A stretch of DNA of 26,318 nucleotides from an uncultured Oscillospiraceae bacterium. GTDB taxonomy: Bacteria > Bacillota > Clostridia > Oscillospirales > Acutalibacteraceae. The position numbers and the translations under genes are program-made. The stretch covers positions 1 through 26,318 of the forward strand of contig CABUAS010000014.1 of NCBI GenBank assembly GCA_902489595.1. Reading direction: 5' to 3'. The notes under the pieces are model-generated. The model did no database searches. It saw only the letters and a list, made by a program, of their open reading frames with translations, and was not told the DNA's origin. Below are positions 14,553 to 21,372 of this stretch, piece after piece; position 1 is the stretch's first letter; each line of letters begins with the position of its first letter.

Positions 14553-15810
14553 TCCCTTGGCGGCAAGAATGAGACCGTGTACGCTTGATGACGTTGTGGG
14601 GCAGAAGCATCTGCTTTCAAAGGGCAGACCGCTTTATAATATGATAGAAAACGGCAATATTCCGAATCTTATTTTTTACGGACCGTCGGGCGTCGGCAAA
14701 ACAACTGTTGCATCAATTATTGCAAAGCGAACGAACAAAACCTTAAGGCGGCTTAACGGCACAAATGCCTCAACGAAGGATATTAAGGATATTGTTGCAG
14801 AACTTGATACATTTGAAACTCAGAACGGCGTTCTTCTTTATCTTGATGAAATTCAGTATTTCAACAAACGCCAGCAGCAAAGCCTGCTTGAATACATAGA
14901 AAACGGCAAAATTACGCTGATTGCATCTACTACTGAAAATCCGTATTTTTATATTTACCCTGCCATTCTTTCACGAAGCACAGTGTTTGAATTTAGAACG
15001 GTTGATAACGAGGAGATTGAAAAGGCAGTTAACAGAGGATTTGAGTTTCTTGAAAAAGAAAACGGAATTTCTTTTGATATTGAACAGGGCGTTGTTTCAA
15101 AAATTGCCCGTGGCTGCGGCGGCGATGTCCGCAAGGCTCTCAACAGTGTTGAAAACTGTTATTTTACTGCAGAAGAGATTGACGGCAGACGTGTTGTAAC
15201 ACTTGAAAATGCGGCTGAATTAACGCAGAAAAGCGCAGTTAAATATGACCGTGAGGGTGACGAGCATTACGATATTATTTCCGCTTATCAGAAAAGTATG
15301 CGTGGCTCAGACCCCGATGCGGCGCTGCATTACCTTGCAAGACTGCTTGAGGCAGGCGATTTGCCGTCGGCGTGCAGACGTCTTGTTGTGTGTGCCTGCG
15401 AAGATGTCGGTCTTGCCTATCCGCAGATTATTCCGATTGTAAAATCGGCGGTTGATATTGCGCTTATGGTGGGTCTTCCCGAGGCAAGAATTCCGCTTGC
15501 AGATGCAGTTATTCTTGTTGCAACCTCGCCGAAAAGCAATTCGGGCGAAGCGGCAATAGATATGGCAATGGCAGATGTTAAAAAAGGCAATTACGGTACT
15601 GTTCCCCGCCAACTGCAGAATAAGCATTTTGACGGCGAAGATGCCGAGGTTAAGGGGCAGAATTATATTTATCCCCATAATTATCCGAATCATTGGGTTA
15701 ATCAGCAGTATCTGCCCGACGCTGTTAAAAATGCAAAGTATTATGTGCCCGGTGAAAATAAAACCGAGCAGAAGTTTAAGGAATATTGGGATAAAATTAA
15801 AAAATCGTAG
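14545..15810 (+). CDS. rarA: Replication-associated recombination protein RarA (MgsA), AAA+ ATPase
   Basis: A 421-residue AAA+ ATPase of the RarA/MgsA/WRNIP1 family, which acts at stalled replication forks and binds SSB. The N terminus NPLAARMRP and DDVVGQKHLL is typical. Walker A is GPSGVGKTT at 46-54, Walker B LLYLDEIQ at 97-104, sensor I STTENP at 128-133, with the arginine-finger region LSRS at 142-145. The C-terminal part has the family tetramerisation region, including YDREGDEHYD, ISAYQKSMRGSDPDAAL and the late YPHNYPNHWVNQQYLP. Length equals typical Firmicute members. The gene overlaps queH by eight bases. Its TAG stop (15808-15810) lies inside the left arm of a hairpin repeat. Confidence 0.96.
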   Translation: MNNPLAARMRPCTLDDVVGQKHLLSKGRPLYNMIENGNIPNLIFYGPSGVGKTTVASIIAKRTNKTLRRLNGTNASTKDIKDIVAELDTFETQNGVLLYLDEIQYFNKRQQQSLLEYIENGKITLIASTTENPYFYIYPAILSRSTVFEFRTVDNEEIEKAVNRGFEFLEKENGISFDIEQGVVSKIARGCGGDVRKALNSVENCYFTAEEIDGRRVVTLENAAELTQKSAVKYDREGDEHYDIISAYQKSMRGSDPDAALHYLARLLEAGDLPSACRRLVVCACEDVGLAYPQIIPIVKSAVDIALMVGLPEARIPLADAVILVATSPKSNSGEAAIDMAMADVKKGNYGTVPRQLQNKHFDGEDAEVKGQNYIYPHNYPNHWVNQQYLPDAVKNAKYYVPGENKTEQKFKEYWDKIKKS

Positions 15811-15838
15811 GTTTTGCAATTTGCGAATTGCCCCTACG
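15806..15838 (-). repeat. GTAGGG-family hairpin, GGGCAATTC-like, overlapping the rarA stop
   Basis: Inner arms GCAATT (15816-15821) and AATTGC (15826-15831) are embedded in outer arms CGTAGG (15806-15811) and CCTACG (15833-15838), making a long imperfect palindrome. On the minus strand it begins CGTAGGGGCAATTCG, like the element at 3609-3633. The rarA stop codon is part of the outer arm. Confidence 0.75.
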
Positions 15839-15857
15839 GAGTTTCAATAATGCTTTT

Positions 15858-15884
15858 GTAGGGCGGGGTGCCCTCACCCCGCCG
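15858..15884 (+). repeat. GTAGGG hairpin repeat, GGCGGGGTG subtype
   Basis: A 27-bp element: GTAG, GGCGGGGTG (15862-15870), loop CCCT, CACCCCGCC (15875-15883), G. The nine-base arms are perfectly complementary. It is the only copy of this subtype in the window and lies in the rarA-nth gap. Confidence 0.88.
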
Positions 15885-15943
15885 AAAATAATAACGAACT
15901 TATATCGTGATACACTTACCCCAACGAAAAAAGGAGAATACAT

Positions 15944-16585
15944 ATGACTAAAAAAGAAAGAGCCTTACTCGCCGTGAAACGCCTTAAAGAGCGTTACCCC
16001 GAGGCAATCTGCTCGCTCACTGCTTCAAATCCGTTTGAACTGCTCGTGGCGGTAAGACTGTCGGCACAGTGCACCGACGCGCGTGTTAATCTTGTAACGC
16101 CTGCTCTTTTTGAAAAATATAAAACGCTTGATGATTACTGCAATGCCGATGTTGCCGATATTGAACGCATTATTCACAGCTGCGGCTTTTACAAAAGCAA
16201 GGCAATCTCTATCATTGATATGGCGCAGGGTGTGCGTGACCGTTTCGGCGGCGTTGTGCCGGATAATATTGACGACCTTGTAACGCTTAACGGCGTCGGC
16301 AGAAAAACGGCAAATCTTATCGTCGGCGATGTTTACGGCAAGGAAAGTATTGTTGTTGATACGCATATGATAAGAATTTCAAACAGGCTCGGTCTTGTTA
16401 ATGAAAAAGACCCTAAAAAGATTGAATTCGCTCTTAAAAAGATTATTCCGCCCGAGGAGGGCTCTGATTTCTGTCACAGAATTGTGCTTTTCGGCAGAGA
16501 TGTCTGCTCTGCAAGAAAACCGCTTTGTGACGAATGCACGATGGCAGATTTCTGCAAAAAGAACGGCGTTTCAAAAAAGAAGTAA
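15944..16585 (+). CDS. nth: Endonuclease III (DNA glycosylase/AP lyase)
   Basis: A 213-residue base-excision-repair enzyme that removes oxidised pyrimidines and nicks the abasic site. The helix-hairpin-helix has LNGVGRKTAN at 115-124 with the catalytic Lys121, and the catalytic Asp139 lies in VVDTHMIR. The C-terminal [4Fe-4S] loop has the exact C-x6-C-x2-C-x5-C spacing (C188, C195, C198, C204). The LSAQCTD motif at 39-45 corresponds to the usual LSAQTTD. AAAGGAG upstream of the ATG is a strong ribosome binding site. The 133-base gap from rarA is filled by two hairpin repeats; no clear promoter or terminator is visible, so read-through from rarA is possible. Confidence 0.97.
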   Translation: MTKKERALLAVKRLKERYPEAICSLTASNPFELLVAVRLSAQCTDARVNLVTPALFEKYKTLDDYCNADVADIERIIHSCGFYKSKAISIIDMAQGVRDRFGGVVPDNIDDLVTLNGVGRKTANLIVGDVYGKESIVVDTHMIRISNRLGLVNEKDPKKIEFALKKIIPPEEGSDFCHRIVLFGRDVCSARKPLCDECTMADFCKKNGVSKKK

Positions 16586-16613
16586 AAAAATTTGTTAATG
16601 CACAAATTTATAC

Positions 16614-16643
16614 TTGAATATTATGGGTACTTTGTGATATTAT
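16614..16643 (+). promoter_or_regulatory. Extended -10 promoter for guaB
   Basis: TTGAAT at 16614-16619 and TATTAT at 16638-16643 are 18 bases apart. TG at 16635-16636, one base before the -10, makes it an extended -10. The predicted start near 16650 gives a leader of about 40 bases, too short for a purine riboswitch. Confidence 0.7.
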
Positions 16644-16690
16644 AGATAAAATATAAATATATACAAATTCTGTAAACGGAGGTAAAATGA

Positions 16691-18169
16691 ATGAGTGAAT
16701 ACGGCGCAAAATTTGTTAAAGAAGGTCTTACTTTTGATGATGTACTTCTGATTCCTGCCGAATCCGATGTTACACCCGATATGGTTAATCTTCAGACAAA
16801 ACTTACTAAGGATATTACACTTAATATTCCGTTAATGACTGCTGCTATGGATACGGTTACCGAATCAAGAATGGCTATTGCCATTGCACGTGAGGGCGGT
16901 ATCGGCGTTATCCACAAGAATATGACTATTGAGGAGCAGGCTACAGAGGTTGACAAGGTTAAAAGGTCTGAAAACGGCGTAATTTTAAATCCGTTCTTCC
17001 TGTCACCTATGCATACTGTTAAGGATGCGGACGCTCTTATGGGCAAGTATAAAATCAGCGGTGTTCCGATTTGTGAGGAAGACGGCACACTCGTCGGCAT
17101 TTTAACTAACCGTGACCTTCGCTTTATGAGCGATTTTAATGTAAAAATTGCCGATGTTATGACCCCGAAAGATAAACTTGTAACTGCTAAGGCAGGTACA
17201 ACGCTTGAGGGTGCAAAAAAGGTTCTTATGGCATCAAAGGTTGAAAAATTACCGCTTATTGATGATAACGGCAAGCTTACGGGTCTTGTTACAATCAAGG
17301 ATATTGAAAAGGCTGTCAAGTATCCGAATACAGCAAGAGATAAGAACGACAGACTTCTCTGTGCAGCCGCTCTGGGCGTAACTGCCGATGTGCTTGACCG
17401 TGCCAAGGCACTTGCAGACGCAGGTGTTGACGCATTTGTTCTTGACTCTGCTCACGGTCATTCAAAGAATATTCTTAAAAATGTTGAGATTGTTAAAAAC
17501 GCATTCCCTGAAATTTCTCTTATTGCAGGTAACGTTGCTACGGCAGACGGAACAGAGGCACTTATTAAGGCAGGTGCAGACGCAGTTAAAATCGGTATCG
17601 GGCCGGGCTCAATCTGCACAACACGTGTTGTTGCAGGTATCGGCGTTCCGCAGATTACCGCTATTTATGATTCTGCCGAAAGAGCAGATAAATTCGGTAT
17701 TCCTGTTATCGCAGACGGCGGTATCAAGTATTCGGGCGAAATCGTTAAGGCTCTTGCAGCAGGCGGCAGCGTTGTTATGGTCGGCTCACTTGTTGCAGGC
17801 TGTGAGGAATCACCGGGAGATACGGAAATCTGGCAGGGCAGACAGTTTAAGGTTTATCGCGGCATGGGCTCGCTCGGCGCTATGAATCACGGCTCGGCAG
17901 ACAGATACTTCCAGAAGGGTTCAAAGAAATTTGTTCCCGAAGGCGTTGAGGGCCGTGTGCCTTATAAGGGAGCACTCAGCGACACTGTTTATCAGATGAT
18001 GGGCGGTCTTCGCTCCGGTATGGGTTATGTAGGCTGTCATACGATTGAGGAACTCCGCCATAATGCCAAGTTTATAAAAATTACAGGTGCAGGACTTGTT
18101 GAAAGCCATCCGCACGATGTATATATCACTAAAGAGGCTCCTAACTATTCAGGCAGCAGACAGGATTAA
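16691..18169 (+). CDS. guaB: IMP dehydrogenase
   Basis: A 492-residue NAD-dependent enzyme that converts IMP to XMP, the committed step of GMP synthesis. The TIM-barrel starts with LTFDDVLLIP at 13-22. Two CBS domains (about 95-210, including DVMTPKDKLVT) are inserted as in most bacterial forms. The catalytic loop is GPGSICTTR at 304-312 with Cys309, and the flap carries EGVEGRVPYKG at 417-427. The C terminus ends in SHPHDV and YITKEAPNYS, as usual. GGAGG sits eight bases before the ATG; another ATG four bases upstream runs into a stop at once. It has its own promoter and a strong terminator, so it is a single-gene unit. Confidence 0.98.
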   Translation: MSEYGAKFVKEGLTFDDVLLIPAESDVTPDMVNLQTKLTKDITLNIPLMTAAMDTVTESRMAIAIAREGGIGVIHKNMTIEEQATEVDKVKRSENGVILNPFFLSPMHTVKDADALMGKYKISGVPICEEDGTLVGILTNRDLRFMSDFNVKIADVMTPKDKLVTAKAGTTLEGAKKVLMASKVEKLPLIDDNGKLTGLVTIKDIEKAVKYPNTARDKNDRLLCAAALGVTADVLDRAKALADAGVDAFVLDSAHGHSKNILKNVEIVKNAFPEISLIAGNVATADGTEALIKAGADAVKIGIGPGSICTTRVVAGIGVPQITAIYDSAERADKFGIPVIADGGIKYSGEIVKALAAGGSVVMVGSLVAGCEESPGDTEIWQGRQFKVYRGMGSLGAMNHGSADRYFQKGSKKFVPEGVEGRVPYKGALSDTVYQMMGGLRSGMGYVGCHTIEELRHNAKFIKITGAGLVESHPHDVYITKEAPNYSGSRQD

Positions 18170-18176
18170 TTTTGAG

Positions 18177-18207
18177 AGGGAGTATGTAGAAATACTCCCT
18201 TTTATTG
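18177..18207 (+). terminator. Rho-independent terminator of guaB
   Basis: AGGGAGTAT (18177-18185) and ATACTCCCT (18192-18200) form a perfect 9-bp stem with a 6-base loop, followed by a T-rich run. It begins eight bases after the guaB stop. Confidence 0.93.
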
Positions 18208-18226
18208 TTTCGTTCGGGCAGGCGTT

Positions 18227-18322
18227 GTAGGGGAGGGTCTCTGTGCCCTCCCGCAAATGGCCTCTGTGCCCTCCCGCAAATGGCCTCTGTGCCCTCCCGC
18301 AAAGGGTCTCCGTGCCCTCCCG
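18227..18322 (+). repeat. GTAGGG hairpin repeat with three 23-bp tandem units
   Basis: A full 27-bp GGGAGGG-subtype element (18227-18253) is followed without gaps by three 23-bp units (18254-18276, 18277-18299, 18300-18322). The first two are identical (CAAATGG, CCTCTGTG, CCCTCCCG); the third reads CAAAGGG, TCTCCGTG, CCCTCCCG. The copy number looks unstable. An open reading frame runs through the repeat into the downstream gene, but it is not a credible N terminus. Confidence 0.93.
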
Positions 18323-18355
18323 CAAAATCAATCAAACCTAACGGCAGGTGTTTTA

Positions 18356-19195
18356 ATGTCAAAAAATGAACTGACCCGATGGCAGAAATTCAAACGCTTT
18401 TTAAAGCGCAATATGACGCCGACATGGGCAAAGCATTTTTCCTATCAGGTGTTTGCGTTTATTGTTTCTGTTTTAATGGTTATCGGCGTTGCAAATTATG
18501 CAATTACTAAAAGTTATGATGAAAGGAAACTGACTTTTGTGGAAAATTTTACTGTAACTGCGCATACGGGCAGTTTTGATACGGCTGAAAATTCAATCGA
18601 ATCCATCGAAAGTGCAATACGCAACAATGTTGCCGTGCTTGAATTTGATGTAAGGCAAAGGCCCGACGGCACGCTTGTTATGGCTCACGATATTGTTGTT
18701 ACAAATAATGCAGGCGTTGAGATAAAAGACGCTTTTGAACTGCTTAAAAACACCGATATTATGATAAATCTTGACATTAAGGAAACGAGAACGCTTAATG
18801 CACTTCATGATTTGCTTGTTGAGTATAATCTGCTTGACCGTGCCTTTTTAACGGGTATTGAGTCAATTAACGTTAATGACGTTAAGCAGTCAAATTGCAG
18901 GGATATGGATTATTATCTTAACTGCCAGCCGTCAAGAATTAAAATTTTCGGTGAAGATTATCAGCAAAAACTTTTAAAAACACTTGAAGAAACAGGTGCA
19001 GTTGGTGTAAACTGTAATTATAAGTATGCAGGTGCTACTCTGTCGCAGGTTCTTCACGATAACGGTTATAAATTATCAGTGTGGACTGTCAATGAAAAAA
19101 GCGTTGCCAAGCGGGCACTTATGATGAAACCCGATAATATTACCACAAAGGAATATGATATGCTTATGTCCGTTATAAACAACTGGGGTAATTAA
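18356..19195 (+). CDS. Membrane-anchored GDPD-like protein with altered HR motif
   Basis: A 279-residue protein from ATG 18356 (an ORF opening at 18257 would translate the repeat DNA and is rejected). One hydrophobic segment at about 31-50 follows a basic N terminus, so the catalytic domain is probably outside. The glycerophosphodiester phosphodiesterase fold is recognisable: AHTGSFDTAENSIESI at 69-84, LEFDV at 95-99, RPDGTLVMAHD at 102-112 and WTVNEKS at 243-249. The usual AHRG is AHTG (R to T at 71), and the third metal ligand position, normally E in EIK, is D140 in NLDIKE. The first catalytic His70, E96, D98 and H111 remain. It may have altered substrate specificity or low activity. It is followed after one base by the nitroreductase-family gene and then by a canonical GDPD. 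Confidence 0.85.
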   Translation: MSKNELTRWQKFKRFLKRNMTPTWAKHFSYQVFAFIVSVLMVIGVANYAITKSYDERKLTFVENFTVTAHTGSFDTAENSIESIESAIRNNVAVLEFDVRQRPDGTLVMAHDIVVTNNAGVEIKDAFELLKNTDIMINLDIKETRTLNALHDLLVEYNLLDRAFLTGIESINVNDVKQSNCRDMDYYLNCQPSRIKIFGEDYQQKLLKTLEETGAVGVNCNYKYAGATLSQVLHDNGYKLSVWTVNEKSVAKRALMMKPDNITTKEYDMLMSVINNWGN

Positions 19196-19196
19196 A

Positions 19197-19952
19197 ATGA
19201 CAAATGAAGAATATATAAAAGCAATAGATGTGCGCACTTCACGGCGGGCTTATACAAATATCCTGCCTGATGATACGACTGCCGGTATAATAAAAGATAT
19301 GGTTGATTATGTTAATCAGAAGGCAAATCTTAATTTTGCTTTTATTGAAGATGCATCGTTTGCATTTACTGTTTTTACAGGCAAATTCAGCGCAGTTGCC
19401 GTGTGCGGACCGGATAAAATCTCTGCCCGTGAGGACTGCGGCTTTTACGGTGAAACAATCGTTCTTCAGTGTGCTTATCACGGGCTCGGTACCTGCTGGG
19501 TTTCGGGCTCTTACAATGAAAACAAAATGCTTGAATACCTTGATTTGCCAAAGGATATCCGTCTTTACTGCGTCATTATCATAGGCTTTGTCAAATCAAA
19601 AAAAACTCTTAAGGAAAAGGTAATATACAGCGCCACACATAAAAGCAACAAGCCTTATCAGAAGATGCTTGAGGCGTGTGATGATAAACTTCCGGAATAT
19701 GCAGAATACGGTCTTAAAATGGTTGAAAAAGCGCCAAGCGAAGTAAACCGCAGGCCTGTTAAATTCAGATTTGAAAACGGTGTCGTTTCTGCTTCTGTAG
19801 ATGAGCCGTATTCGGATAAAAGCATTGATTTCGGAATTGCCAAACTCCATTTTCAGCTCGGAGCGTCTGCAAAAGGCGTCAGGGGCGAGTGGAAAAACGG
19901 CAAGTTCCTGATTGATGATAATAAAATCTTAAAATTCCCGTCAGCGGAATAA
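19197..19952 (+). CDS. Nitroreductase-family protein (putative TM1586-type)
   Basis: A 251-residue protein with the start of a flavin nitroreductase fold: RTSRRAYTN at 13-21, then GETIVLQCAYHGLGTCWVSG at about 83-102, a central helix and glycine segment typical of FMN-binding nitroreductases, and the strand LYCVIIIGFV at 121-130. The arrangement and length suggest the single-chain two-lobed TM1586-type family rather than the usual homodimeric enzyme; this assignment is from memory of the pattern. Substrate is unknown. No signal or membrane segment is seen, so it should be cytoplasmic. It begins one base after the first GDPD-like gene and ends 22 bases before the second, so the three are one operon, though the metabolic link is not obvious. 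Confidence 0.8.
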   Translation: MTNEEYIKAIDVRTSRRAYTNILPDDTTAGIIKDMVDYVNQKANLNFAFIEDASFAFTVFTGKFSAVAVCGPDKISAREDCGFYGETIVLQCAYHGLGTCWVSGSYNENKMLEYLDLPKDIRLYCVIIIGFVKSKKTLKEKVIYSATHKSNKPYQKMLEACDDKLPEYAEYGLKMVEKAPSEVNRRPVKFRFENGVVSASVDEPYSDKSIDFGIAKLHFQLGASAKGVRGEWKNGKFLIDDNKILKFPSAE

Positions 19953-19974
19953 AGTCAGAAAAGGGGTAAACAAA

Positions 19975-20847
19975 GTGACTGAAAAAAAGAAAATGAGTAA
20001 AGGTAAAAAGGCGGTAATTATTGTGGTTTCTGTTATTGCATTCTTTATCGTGGTTGTTCTTGTGGGCGGTCTTGCATATCTTCATGAATACTGCAAGCCG
20101 AAAACTTATGAGCCTATAAAGGTATCAACAGTAACGGATTCGCAAAATATTACGCTGATTGCGCATCGTGGCTTTACTGCCGTTGCACCTGAAAATACTG
20201 TTCCTGCATTTAAAGAAGCAGGCGAATCGGGCTTCAGCGGTGCAGAGTGCGATATTTACAGAACAAAAGACGGCGTTTGGGTTATTCATCACGACAGTCA
20301 TACTTACAGAATGATGGATCAGTCATCATTTATTGAAAAACTGACTTATGATGAACTTATGCAGTATACATATGATAACGGCTCAAATATTGCCGATTAT
20401 CCGAATTTAAAGATATGCACGCTTGAAGAGTATCTTGAGGTCTGCAAGTCTTATAATATGACTGCTGTTATTGAACTCAAAGGCAAAAATAATACAGAGC
20501 ATTATGATGAGGTTGTTGATACTGTAAATAAGGTCGGTGCAAAAGATGTTATTTACATTTCCTTCCACCTTGATAATCTGAAAAAGTTAAGAGCGCTTTC
20601 AGATGCTCCGCTTTATTATCTTGTTCAGAAGATTGACGATCAGGCAATTGCAGATGCACTTTCGCTCGGCGGCGCCTGCGGCATTGATTTCAACGGCAAT
20701 AAGGAAGAAAATACACCTGAAATCATTCAGAAATGCTTTGATGAAGGCCTTCTTATGGGTGCGTGGACGATAGATAACGGCGATGCGCTCAACCGTATGA
20801 TTGACAGCGGCGTAACGCTTATCACAACAAATACAATTCATTATTAA
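19975..20847 (+). CDS. Membrane-anchored glycerophosphodiester phosphodiesterase
   Basis: A 290-residue enzyme that hydrolyses glycerophosphodiesters (from phospholipid or teichoic-acid turnover) to glycerol-3-phosphate and an alcohol. A lysine-rich N terminus and one membrane segment (about 13-35) anchor it, with the catalytic domain predicted outside. All GDPD residues are present: H64 and R65 in LIAHRGF, ENT at 73-75, E91 and D93 in AECDIY, H106 in VIHHDSH, and E167 in VIELKGK; WTIDNGD and LITTN close the domain. The start is GTG with AAGGGG upstream; an ATG at codon 7 is an alternative. It is paralogous to the GDPD-like gene two places upstream and, unlike it, fully canonical. A terminator follows directly. 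Confidence 0.93.
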   Translation: MTEKKKMSKGKKAVIIVVSVIAFFIVVVLVGGLAYLHEYCKPKTYEPIKVSTVTDSQNITLIAHRGFTAVAPENTVPAFKEAGESGFSGAECDIYRTKDGVWVIHHDSHTYRMMDQSSFIEKLTYDELMQYTYDNGSNIADYPNLKICTLEEYLEVCKSYNMTAVIELKGKNNTEHYDEVVDTVNKVGAKDVIYISFHLDNLKKLRALSDAPLYYLVQKIDDQAIADALSLGGACGIDFNGNKEENTPEIIQKCFDEGLLMGAWTIDNGDALNRMIDSGVTLITTNTIHY

Positions 20848-20855
20848 TGTTTCAT

Positions 20856-20885
20856 CGGGCGGATATTTTCCGCCCGTTTGATTTT
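20856..20885 (+). terminator. Rho-independent terminator of the GDPD operon
   Basis: CGGGCGGA (20856-20863) and TCCGCCCG (20869-20876) form an 8-bp GC-rich stem with a 5-base loop, followed by TTTGATTTT. The stem sequence recurs in the terminator at 22596-22620. Confidence 0.85.
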
Positions 20886-20902
20886 ATAAAAGGAGAAAGC
20901 TT

Positions 20903-21196
20903 ATGGGATTATTTACATCGGTTCAGAAATGGGATGCACAGGGTGCATATATGAATATGAAAAAATATATCAGACCTAAAGACGGTTTGGTTCACGTGCT
21001 TATGATAAACAGCTTCAGCAAATGGCTTAATCAGACCTTTGAGTGCGAAGATAAATATACAACACAAATAGATACGATTGTCTCAATGATGCAGATGGAC
21101 GGTTATGAAATCGTTGATATTAAATTTAATTCCATCAAAAATCAGGGTGCATCAGGCGATATGGACGGCTTTCATACATTGATTATGTATAGATAA
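20903..21196 (+). CDS. Small conserved-looking orphan protein, unknown function
   Basis: A 97-residue protein I do not recognise. AAAAGGAG is well placed before the ATG, and base composition resembles the neighbouring genes, so it is very likely real. There is no signal peptide or membrane segment. It starts MGLFTSVQKWD, includes an LVHVLMINSFSKWLNQTFECEDKY region and ends with GDMDGFHTLIMYR; the segment with IDTIVSMMQMDGYEIVDIKF (about 56-75) looks like an alternating helix and strand. The ending resembles small alpha-beta domains, such as the DUF4177 type in which a helix is followed by GYEIVDIKF-like strands, but I cannot confirm that. It stands between a terminator and a hairpin repeat, so it is probably monocistronic. 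Confidence 0.8.
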   Translation: MGLFTSVQKWDAQGAYMNMKKYIRPKDGLVHVLMINSFSKWLNQTFECEDKYTTQIDTIVSMMQMDGYEIVDIKFNSIKNQGASGDMDGFHTLIMYR

Positions 21197-21241
21197 TACA
21201 CACCCGATTTTGTTTATGCGGCATTTACATTTAAGTATTTT

Positions 21242-21268
21242 GTAGGGGAGGGTCTCCGTGCCCTCCCG
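21242..21268 (+). repeat. GTAGGG hairpin repeat, GGGAGGG subtype
   Basis: A 27-bp element with perfect arms and loop TCTCCGTG, about 45 bases after the orphan gene and upstream of the NGV-protein/sigma operon. Confidence 0.9.
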
Positions 21269-21302
21269 TCGTAATATAATGCAAAAAAATATAAATTTCC
21301 GC

Positions 21303-21327
21303 GGACACTTTTTGTTTTTTTATCGTC
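21303..21327 (+). promoter_or_regulatory. Possible ECF-sigma promoter for the NGV-protein/sigma operon
   Basis: GGACAC (21303-21308), a T-rich 15-base spacer and CGTC (21324-21327) resemble ECF promoters, which typically have an AAC-containing -35 and a CGTC or CGTA -10. No good sigma-A promoter is seen: TATAAG at 21330 lacks a properly spaced -35. The palindrome GAGCGCTC follows at 21339-21346. This is a guess that fits an autoregulated sigma gene. Confidence 0.35.
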
Positions 21328-21360
21328 TGTATAAGTGAGAGCGCTCAATAATTAATGAAA

Positions 21361-21367
21361 GGCGGAG
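21361..21367 (+). promoter_or_regulatory. Ribosome binding site deciding the NGV-protein start
   Basis: GGCGGAG lies five bases before ATG at 21373. The upstream in-frame ATG at 21355 has no ribosome binding site and would place this site inside the coding region. Confidence 0.75.
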
Positions 21368-21372
21368 AATTT

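Noticed and set aside
15307..15819. 170-residue ORF on the minus strand, antisense to rarA
   Set aside because: It mirrors the conserved rarA coding region, and its composition (Ile, Asn, Arg and Cys rich) is typical of a reverse-frame shadow.
16644..16690. Purine riboswitch in the guaB leader
   Set aside because: The predicted leader is only about 40 bases and shows no three-way-junction elements.
18227..18322. CRISPR-like array of short repeats
   Set aside because: The 23-bp units abut with no spacers, and no cas genes are present.
18257..18355. Upstream ATG that would extend the GDPD-like protein by 33 residues
   Set aside because: It would translate the tandem repeat units and has no ribosome binding site. 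ATG 18356 starts a normal basic-plus-membrane N terminus.
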